A stretch of DNA of 64,000 bases from Candidatus Eiseniibacteriota bacterium (GTDB lineage Bacteria; Orphanbacterota; Orphanbacteria; Orphanbacterales; Orphanbacteraceae). Numbering within the stretch: the first letter of the stretch is position 1; every line of letters begins with the position of its first letter. Made by a program: the position numbers and the translations under genes. Below the pieces are notes generated by a model. The model saw only the letters and a list, made by a program, of their open reading frames with translations, ran no database searches and was not told the DNA's origin. Positions 58,467 through 64,000 of this stretch are shown in pieces. The stretch lies in assembly GCA_029262235.1 (NCBI GenBank), contig JAJCZU010000010.1, positions 1-64,000 of the forward strand, given 5' to 3'.

Positions 58467-60353
58467 GGCGATCTCCTTGGGATTGTGGGCGTGATTCGGA
58501 CGCGTCGTCGGCGCGCGGCGTCGGCTTCTCCTCGCCTTTGCGCGGCGTCGGCTTCTCCTCGCCTTCGCCCTGTCGGGCCTGCTCACATGATGCGCGAGAC
58601 CTGTCTGCCGAACCCCCGGCCCTCCAATGGGGCTCAGGCTGCGGGGAACCGACGCGCGCACCGACTCGGATCCGCAATCCCGCTGATAGCGAGAGGGGAA
58701 CGGAAGCTGCACAAGCGCGAAGGTGCTCGATCGAGTATCTCGCAATTCTACCGTAGAAGCGTGATCTTTGCAGTCTGTGATTGCGTTCCGTCTGACAACT
58801 GCAGGAAGTAGATGCCGGGCGACACGTTGCGGCCATTCTCGTCGCGGCCGTCCCATGTTGCGGTGCGTGCGCCGGCGAGGACGGGCGTCCCATGTTGCGG
58901 TGCGTGCGCCGGCGAGGACGGGCGTGCGCGCCACTTTGCGACCGCGCAAGTCGAACACGAGGAGTTCGGTCGCGCTCGCCGCGGGCGACGCGAAACGCAG
59001 CGTCACATCGCCGCGGAACGGGTTCGGTGTCGCGAGAAACGCGGCGCCTCCGACGAACGAATCGTCCTGCGCGCCATCAGCATCACCCGCGCCTGCTACA
59101 TCTGTCGCCTGCGCCGTGCACTCGGCGCCGGAATATCCGACGAGAGTACCGTAGGTGCAACCGACCACGTCGAGACAGGGCGAGGCGGGCTTCAAGTCGA
59201 AGTTGCCCAGGGCCGCGTCGCAGAACTTCGGGTTCAGTGAGAAGTTGTTGTTCACGCTCAGAGAATCCGCGAGTGGGCCCGTCCAGTCGCCGTCAGGGTT
59301 TCCCCAGATGTCGGTGCAGAAAACTTTGGGCGCAAGATCCGCGACATGAATCGCTTCCCCCTGCGCGGTCCCCGAGATGATCGTGTTTATGATCGCGAAA
59401 CCACCCTGCGGGGATGCCCAGCCGTCATAGTAAACACCGCCGCCCAGCGAGTCCGTCTGGTTGCCCCAAAGCGTGCAATTCCAAAGGATCGAGAAAGCGA
59501 GGCTGTTCGCTTGCGAAGTATCGATCGCAACCGCTCCGCCATGCCAGTCGGCCGCGTTGTTCTTGAGAAGGCATTCGATCAGTCTCACGCGCCCTCTCCT
59601 GGCGGAAACGGCACCACCATCGGTGCCGGCAACGTTCCCTTCGAACTCACACCGCTCGAATGTGACAGAGGCCGAAGTTTCTACAAAAACGGCCCCCCCT
59701 CGATCGCTGCTCGAATTATTCTCGAAGCGACAATCGTTGAAAGTCATGTCATACAGCCACGCGTAAACAGCACCGCCACCGTACTCCGCATCATTGTCAC
59801 GAAAGACGCATTGATTGAAGGTCGCTTTCCCATCGTAATACCCTGCGACGGAGCCTCCCTCATTGCGGACGCCGTTCTGGAACACGCAATCAGTAAATGA
59901 CGCGCTGGATGCCATTCCCACATTGGACGAATCGAAAACGCAGTCCTGAAATTTCCCGACGGCACCTTCACCCGGTATCTCGTCGAAATCAATGAGCATC
60001 GAGGAGCCGTAGGCGAAAGTCAGGTTCTCGAAATAGGTCACGTCGCTGTACATCGCGATGTCGAAGCGGATCCGCACGCAGGAAGGGTCGCCTCCCTGTC
60101 CGATGAATCGCACGTTGCGGGAGTCGAGAAAGATGGTGAGCTTCGCGCCTGCATAGTCTCCGCAATGAATCGCGATCGTGTCGCCGTTTGCGGTCGAGTC
60201 GAAAGCCGCCTGAATCGTCGGCGCGTCGCCAGTACCGTTTTCGTAGACATTCCAGGTGGCGGCGAAAACGCGTGGAGGGATCGAGATTGTGAGAGCTACC
60301 GCGATTGCGAGGACGAGTATCTGAGGCAATTGCTTGCGGCCGTCATGGGACAT
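58095..60353 (-). CDS. Beta-helix protein whose FlgD-like sorting domain is frame-shifted by a 37-bp duplication
   Basis: Signal peptide at 1-31, then ATWNVYENGTGDAPTIQAAF and beta-helix coils (about 60-390) with the NNNFSLNPKFCD...SPCLDVVGC tail, as in 10269 and 12372. A sorting domain starts near 440 (LATPNPFRGDVTLRF, ELLVFDLRGRKVARTPVLAGARTATWD). At 58852-58925 a 37-bp unit is repeated, shifting the frame. Removing one copy restores DGRDENGRNVSPGIYFLQLSDG...KITLLR and a stop at 58748. As written, translation runs on through basic nonsense into the SnoaL-like frame (752 codons). The native product is probably 522 residues ending at 58748. Confidence 0.8.
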   Translation of the reverse strand: MSHDGRKQLPQILVLAIAVALTISIPPRVFAATWNVYENGTGDAPTIQAAFDSTANGDTIAIHCGDYAGAKLTIFLDSRNVRFIGQGGDPSCVRIRFDIAMYSDVTYFENLTFAYGSSMLIDFDEIPGEGAVGKFQDCVFDSSNVGMASSASFTDCVFQNGVRNEGGSVAGYYDGKATFNQCVFRDNDAEYGGGAVYAWLYDMTFNDCRFENNSSSDRGGAVFVETSASVTFERCEFEGNVAGTDGGAVSARRGRVRLIECLLKNNAADWHGGAVAIDTSQANSLAFSILWNCTLWGNQTDSLGGGVYYDGWASPQGGFAIINTIISGTAQGEAIHVADLAPKVFCTDIWGNPDGDWTGPLADSLSVNNNFSLNPKFCDAALGNFDLKPASPCLDVVGCTYGTLVGYSGAECTAQATDVAGAGDADGAQDDSFVGGAAFLATPNPFRGDVTLRFASPAASATELLVFDLRGRKVARTPVLAGARTATWDARPRRRTHRNMGRPRREWPQRVARHLLPAVVRRNAITDCKDHASTVELRDTRSSTFALVQLPFPSRYQRDCGSESVRASVPRSLSPIGGPGVRQTGLAHHVSRPDRAKARRSRRRAKARRSRRRAPTTRPNHAHNPKEIALRPEDFILAYEAALATQDWSKVAPLIHEDACVTFSNGSVHRGKSEVRAAFEKNFAAIKSESYHVENVDWIRKGEELAVYRFDFAWSGYIGGKLASGAGRGTSVLTLEAGSWQLLVEHLGPGPA
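58513..58659 (-). repeat. MITE-like inverted element, copy 1
   Basis: This matches the 60433-60553 element in reverse orientation over about 120 bp. Ends are GCGCGGCGTCGG and a slightly decayed CCGACGCGCGC. One end (GCGCGGCGTCGG plus CTTCTCCTCGCCTTT, 27 bp) is tandemly duplicated. It lies between the beta-helix and SnoaL-like genes. Confidence 0.85.
58852..58925. repeat. 37-bp tandem duplication inside the sorting-domain code
   Basis: The unit begins CCCATGTTGCGGTGCGTGCG and ends GGACGGGCGT. It occurs twice with no difference at 58852-58888 and 58889-58925. Because 37 is not a multiple of three it shifts the beta-helix frame. Confidence 0.95.
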
Positions 60354-60432
60354 CCGCGAGCCTCCTTTCTTGATCGCGCTGGTTACTTTATAACCATACC
60401 AAGAAAGCGAGTCCGTGCATAGCGCGGGGCGG

Positions 60433-60553
60433 GCGCGGCGTCGGTTCCCCGCAGCCTGAGCCCCATTGGAGGGCCGGGGGTTCGGCAGACAGGTTTCGCG
60501 TTGCGTGTGAGCAGGCCCGACAGGGCGAAGGCGAGGAGAAGCCGACGCCGCGC
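60433..60553 (+). repeat. MITE-like inverted element, copy 2
   Basis: A 121-bp element bounded by perfect 12-bp inverted repeats GCGCGGCGTCGG (60433-60444) and CCGACGCCGCGC (60542-60553). Its interior includes TTCCCCGCAGCCTGAGCCCC. It is near-identical to the element at 58513-58659 in opposite orientation. It lies between the EamA and beta-helix genes. Confidence 0.88.
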
Positions 60554-60580
60554 ACGGACCCGCGCCAGTGCCGGCTCACC

Positions 60581-61552
60581 TTACGCGCGCTTCCGCGCCC
60601 GAAACGTTCCGGCCACGCCCGCGAGTATGAGCGCGGTCCCGGCCAGGGTCCACGCGGTCACGTTTTCGTGCAGCAGCAGCCAGCCGAGAAACACCGCGAC
60701 GACGGGATTCACGTAGGCGTACGTCATCACGATGCTCGTCGGCAGCTGGCGAAGCGCCTTCATGAACGACGTGTACGCAATCACGGAGCCGAAGATGACG
60801 AGATACCACCACGAAAGCCATGCGGTGCGCGACGGATCGGGGGCGGGCTCGCCCTGGATCAGCGCGACGGCAAAGATCGCCGCGGCTCCGAAGAGCATCT
60901 GAACACCGGCGCCGGCGGACGGCGCGACGTCGAGCTTGTTCCGCTGATAGTAGAGCGAGCCGAGCCCCCAGAGCATCGGCGCAACAAGAAGGGCGACAAC
61001 GGAAAGGGCGTCGGTCTCACCATGAGGATCCGATAACACCGGGTATGTTAGAACACCCAGTCCGATGAAGCCCAATACGAGCGAAAGAACGAGAAGCACG
61101 GTCGGCGCCTTGCGATCGAGAATGGACTCGGCGATTGCGACCCAGATCGGCATCGAACCGACGAGAAGCGCGGCGTAACCGGACTCGGCGCGCTGCTCGG
61201 CCCAGACGACGAGGCCGTTCCCGCCGAGGCAGAGCATCACGCCGGTGACGGCGAGGACGCGCAGCTCGCGCCCGGTCAGCCGTACGCGCCGCCGCTTGAT
61301 CATCGCGAACGCGAGCAGCAGCAGGCCGGCGGCGAGAAAGCGGGTTGCGCCGAAATAGAACGGCGGGAAGCCAGCGTCGGCGGCCACGCCGAGGCGGATC
61401 GCGAGGTACGTGCTCCCCCAGACGAAGTAGACGATCATCAGGTGCAGGTAGCCGGTCATCGGAGGGGTCGCCTCGCCGCCGAGGGATCCCGGGCCACCAT
61501 CGGTCGCCGCACTGACCAGGCTTTCGTTTCGAATGCACGCTTCATCACGCAT
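60581..61552 (-). CDS. EamA/DMT-family transporter
   Basis: The 323-residue product has ten predicted transmembrane helices in two EamA halves (first ~32-150, second ~180-315). Signature segments: YFVWGSTYLAIRLGVA (helix 1), WAEQRAESGYAALLVGSMPIWVAI, and the second-half SVIAYTSFMKALRQLPTSIVMTYAYVNPVVAVFLGWLLLHE. Family members export amino acids, nucleotide sugars or other metabolites; the substrate is unknown. Start ATG at 61552 with GGAG at 8-nt spacing; a later start (61459) is possible. Monocistronic; a MITE-like element lies 27 nt after its stop. Confidence 0.9.
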   Translation of the reverse strand: MRDEACIRNESLVSAATDGGPGSLGGEATPPMTGYLHLMIVYFVWGSTYLAIRLGVAADAGFPPFYFGATRFLAAGLLLLAFAMIKRRRVRLTGRELRVLAVTGVMLCLGGNGLVVWAEQRAESGYAALLVGSMPIWVAIAESILDRKAPTVLLVLSLVLGFIGLGVLTYPVLSDPHGETDALSVVALLVAPMLWGLGSLYYQRNKLDVAPSAGAGVQMLFGAAAIFAVALIQGEPAPDPSRTAWLSWWYLVIFGSVIAYTSFMKALRQLPTSIVMTYAYVNPVVAVFLGWLLLHENVTAWTLAGTALILAGVAGTFRARKRA

Positions 61553-61798
61553 ATCGCAGACTCCAGGGGGGCTTCGCTCCTGAGAAAGACGCCGGCCTCG
61601 AAAAAAAGACGCATCGCGCTCTCCCCGTGGTGCTTTAACTCACCGACACTTCGAGAGTAAAATGGTGAGAGGGTACGAGACTATCGAATAGAATTCTTTC
61701 TCATGCCCGCATTTTTTCGAAATTCCGAATCTTGTTCATGGATCGTGGCTTCAGACGAATCAGAATCGTCCTAGCCGCCTAAAAGGGAAGTAAATTCA

Positions 61799-62752
61799 AT
61801 GATCTACGACAACATCCTGCAGGTCGTCGGCAATACGCCGGTCGTCCGGCTGAACCGCGTGGGGAGCGATCTCGGCGCGGAACTCTACGGAAAGTGCGAA
61901 TTCCTGAACCCGGGCGGCAGCGTCAAAGACCGCATCGCCGTCCGCATGATCGAGAATCTCGAGAAATCGGGCAAGCTGAAACCGGACACCACACTCATCG
62001 AGCCGACGTCGGGCAACACGGGCACGGGCCTCGCCATGACGGCCGCGGTGAAGGGCTACAAGCTGATTATTACGATGCCCGAAAAGATGAGCCAGGAGAA
62101 GCAGACCGCGATGGAGCGTCTCGGCGCGAAGATCATTCGAACGCCCACCGAAGCGGCGCACGACGATCCCGCCTCGCTGCTCGGTGTCGCGAAACGCCTG
62201 AACGAGGAAATCGAAAACTCGATCATCCCCGACCAGTACGCGAACGTCGACAATCCTGACGCCCATTATTATGGAACGGGTAAGGAGATCTGGGACGACT
62301 TCGGCGACTCGCTCGACATGGTCGTTATGACCGCCGGCACCGGCGGCACGATCACGGGCGTCGCGAAGTATCTGAAAGAGAAGAACCCGAAGATCATCGT
62401 CGTGGGCGTCGATCCCGAAGGCTCGATCCTGGGCGGGCGCGACGAAGTGAAGTCGTATCAGGTCGAAGGAATCGGCTACGACTTCATCCCCGACGTGCTC
62501 GACCGCAGCCTCGTCGACGAGTGGATCTACTGCAACGACAAAGACAGCTTTCGCGTCGCACGCGAACTGATTCAAAAAGAGGGCCTGCTGATCGGCGGCA
62601 GCTCCGGCTCGGCGGTGTGGGCGATGATGGAAGCCGTGAAGCGCCACCCCGAAGTGAAGAAAGCGATCACGATTCTGCCCGACTCGATCCGCAACTACAT
62701 GTCGAAGTACGCGACCGACAAATGGATGAAGGAGCACGGGTTCGAGGGGTAG
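61799..62752 (+). CDS. cbs: Cystathionine beta-synthase (catalytic core, no Bateman domain)
   Basis: The 317-residue PLP enzyme condenses serine and homocysteine to cystathionine. Diagnostic features are CEFLNPGGSVKDR with PLP-Lys43, IEPTSGNTGTGLA, PEKMSQEKQTAMERLGA, AGTGGTITGVAKYL and VEGIGYDFIPDVLDRSLVDEW, the CBS-type form of the segment that reads differently in CysK. GLLIGGSSGSAVWAMM and RNYMSKYATDKWM complete the match. It ends right after the catalytic core and lacks the C-terminal CBS-pair regulatory domain. An O-acetylserine sulfhydrylase activity is the alternative. Start ATG at 61799 behind AAGGGAAG. AT-rich 61650-61790 presumably contains the promoter. Confidence 0.88.
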   Translation: MIYDNILQVVGNTPVVRLNRVGSDLGAELYGKCEFLNPGGSVKDRIAVRMIENLEKSGKLKPDTTLIEPTSGNTGTGLAMTAAVKGYKLIITMPEKMSQEKQTAMERLGAKIIRTPTEAAHDDPASLLGVAKRLNEEIENSIIPDQYANVDNPDAHYYGTGKEIWDDFGDSLDMVVMTAGTGGTITGVAKYLKEKNPKIIVVGVDPEGSILGGRDEVKSYQVEGIGYDFIPDVLDRSLVDEWIYCNDKDSFRVARELIQKEGLLIGGSSGSAVWAMMEAVKRHPEVKKAITILPDSIRNYMSKYATDKWMKEHGFEG

Positions 62753-62841
62753 CAGATTTGCTGCCGCCAACGGAAAGAAGTGATTGCCACGATCCCGCGG
62801 CGCTCACAGCAATCGTGAATCGAACTTGCCACAGGACTTGA

Positions 62842-63450
62842 ATGATTGATCTTGTTGCGACATTCATCCTCTTCTTTGCGGTGATCGACCCCATTGGAAC
62901 GGTGCCCGTGTTCATCGCAGTCACGGGTGGATATACGGCAAAGGACACGCGAAAAATCGCGCTCATTGCAACGGCGGTTTCGGCGGCGATCCTGGTCTTC
63001 TTCGTGGCCGTCGGCGAGTTGATCCTTACCGCCATGTCGATTCCGCTCGCGGCCTTTCAAATATCCGGGGGGATCGTACTTTTCCTTTTCGCGCTTTCCA
63101 TGATATTTGGCGAGAGCAAGCCCGAAGAGGAAACACGACTTGTCGAGGGGCATGAGGAGACGGCAATTTTTCCGCTTGCCGTCCCATCCATTGCGGGTCC
63201 CGGGGCGATGCTCGCCGCGGTGCTTATGACCGAGAACGCAAAGTTCGATCTATGGCAGCAAGCACAGACCTCGCTTGTCATGCTGTCCGTTCTTCTCCTG
63301 ACTCTCATCTTCATGCTGGCGGCGAGTAGAATTCATCGCCTGATCGGCAACGCCGGAGCAAGCGTGATCAGCAGGGTCATGGGGCTGATACTGGCCTCGG
63401 TGGCAACCGCCAATACTCTCACCGGCGTTCGCGGCTATTTTGGTCTGTAG
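62842..63450 (+). CDS. MarC-family integral membrane protein
   Basis: The 202-residue inner-membrane protein has six hydrophobic helices. MarC hallmarks are the N-terminal FILFFAVIDPIGTVPVFIAVT (helix 1 with DPIG-x2-P) and FQISGGIVLFLFALSMIFGE (helix 3). PLAVPSIAGPGAMLAAVLM carries the repeated P-x-GPG motif of helix 4, followed by RVMGLILASVATANTLTGV. Function is unsettled; despite the name it is not proven to cause drug resistance. Start ATG at 62842. It lies 89 nt after cbs, possibly in the same transcript. Confidence 0.9.
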   Translation: MIDLVATFILFFAVIDPIGTVPVFIAVTGGYTAKDTRKIALIATAVSAAILVFFVAVGELILTAMSIPLAAFQISGGIVLFLFALSMIFGESKPEEETRLVEGHEETAIFPLAVPSIAGPGAMLAAVLMTENAKFDLWQQAQTSLVMLSVLLLTLIFMLAASRIHRLIGNAGASVISRVMGLILASVATANTLTGVRGYFGL

Positions 63451-63516
63451 CAGCGAGCATTCGGCGGAACGCCCGGGACGCGATGCGGGCGATCCGCGCT
63501 CTGTTGCCTCGAAACG

Positions 63517-63903
63517 CTAATGCCCGAGCTTCACCATGCACTGCAGTCGACCGTTTCCCTCGTGCGTCCAGAGCGTGCGCGCGCCGATCGCGTCGAGATC
63601 CTTGCGCACATTCGCCGGAAGTACGTCATCGCCCCAGGGAGTGTCCGCATCTTCTGCGCTCGCAGCGCGCGAAACGATCAGCAGCACCTGGTCTGCGCGG
63701 CGAAACGCCTGAATCTCCACGTCCTCGAGGCCGGGCACGTCGCGAAACTGCGTAAGCATGGTGCGCACGGCATCGAGCAGCACGTCCTCGTCCGCAGCAA
63801 GCAGACCCATCTTGCGGTTCACGCTGAGCACGGCGACCACACCTGACGCCTTCTCCCACTCCCGCACCATCTTTTCGAGCGCTCCCGCAAATCGACTGCT
63901 CAC
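63517..63903 (-). CDS. Small conserved-looking protein of unknown function
   Basis: The 128-residue predicted cytoplasmic mixed alpha/beta protein. It opens with an amphipathic helix (SSRFAGALEKMVREWEKAS), then alternating strands and helices (VVAVLSVNRKMGLLA, VLLDAVRTMLTQF, DVEIQAFRRADQVLLIVSRA), and ends GRLQCMVKLGH. No catalytic motif or domain is recognised. The start is GTG at 63903, 6 nt after AAGGAG. The remaining 63904-64000 shows no feature. Confidence 0.7.
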   Translation of the reverse strand: MSSRFAGALEKMVREWEKASGVVAVLSVNRKMGLLAADEDVLLDAVRTMLTQFRDVPGLEDVEIQAFRRADQVLLIVSRAASAEDADTPWGDDVLPANVRKDLDAIGARTLWTHEGNGRLQCMVKLGH

Positions 63904-64000
63904 ACGGATCTCCTTCGGGGTCCCTATCCGGCCACAATTCCTTCACTTAGCATACCAGAACATTTCTCTGGCGGGTTTCGGCTCGTTTCTGCGTACTTCT

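Noticed and set aside
1-64000. CRISPR arrays, tRNA or rRNA genes, complete insertion sequences
   Set aside because: No regularly spaced direct repeats, no cloverleaf or rRNA sequence and no transposase or integrase gene was recognised by eye.

Overview
The window is a piece of a high-GC, didermic bacterial chromosome with almost no gene-free space. Several secreted beta-helix proteins share a conserved Cys-containing tail. Two of them, at 12372 and 58095, carry FlgD/Ig-like C-terminal sorting domains of the kind used in the Fibrobacteres-Chlorobi-Bacteroidetes group and candidate phyla such as Eisenbacteria or Krumholzibacteriota. Lipoproteins, an ECF sigma/FecR pair and MarC support an outer membrane. 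The phylum placement is inference only; no rRNA or tRNA gene was seen.

The centre of interest is a type III secretion operon on the minus strand. Reading with transcription it runs: sigma-28-like factor (38751), SctI, SctJ, SctK-like, SctL, SctN, SctO, SctP, SctQ, a FliO-like protein, SctR, SctS, SctT, SctU (ending at 27002), then a Gly-rich secreted-protein candidate (26703-25414) and a SycD-like TPR chaperone (25396-24800). The order I-J-K-L-N-O-P-Q-R-S-T-U is that of injectisomes, and SctJ is a lipoprotein as in injectisomes. Between SctQ and SctR, however, sits FliO, a flagellar gene, and SctR carries a FliP-like signal peptide. SctV, secretin, SctD and needle genes are not in the window. 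Probable satellites lie to the left: a second SycD-like chaperone (7673-8287) diverges from a strange protein (8861-10123) with a degenerate metalloprotease-like motif followed by Lys-rich amphipathic repeats, and the gene cut by the left edge (1-210) is a paralogue of the 25414 substrate candidate.

Four copies of an unrecognised, locus-specifically covarying hairpin element (8502-8592, 37543-37628, 37964-38042, 43189-43279) lie near the secretion genes or directly behind stop codons. A second, MITE-like inverted element occurs twice (58513-58659, 60433-60553) around a beta-helix gene whose sorting domain is knocked out of frame by a 37-bp tandem duplication.

The rest, left to right. 1-7.5 kb: OxyR, a lipoprotein, a surface-repeat protein, MscL, two VOC proteins, AlkD-like, ferritin-like and a membrane protein. 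10-24.6 kb: beta-helix proteins, an SPL-type radical SAM protein, TerB-like, an esterase lipoprotein, a run of an acetyltransferase, a Cys-cluster protein and three methyltransferases, PdxH, and a membrane TPR protein with a glycosyltransferase. 39-43 kb: a beta-helix lipoprotein, a FecR/ECF sigma pair and a spondin-type lipoprotein. 43.6-50.9 kb: a polyphosphate neighbourhood (ppk1, ppx, sixA, ppk2) with an AraC regulator, a VOC protein and an AhpD-like protein. 50.9-58 kb: two tandem YfhO-like membrane proteins, a metallo-beta-lactamase-fold protein and RsgA. 58-64 kb: the beta-helix/SnoaL region, an EamA transporter, cystathionine beta-synthase, MarC and an unknown protein.
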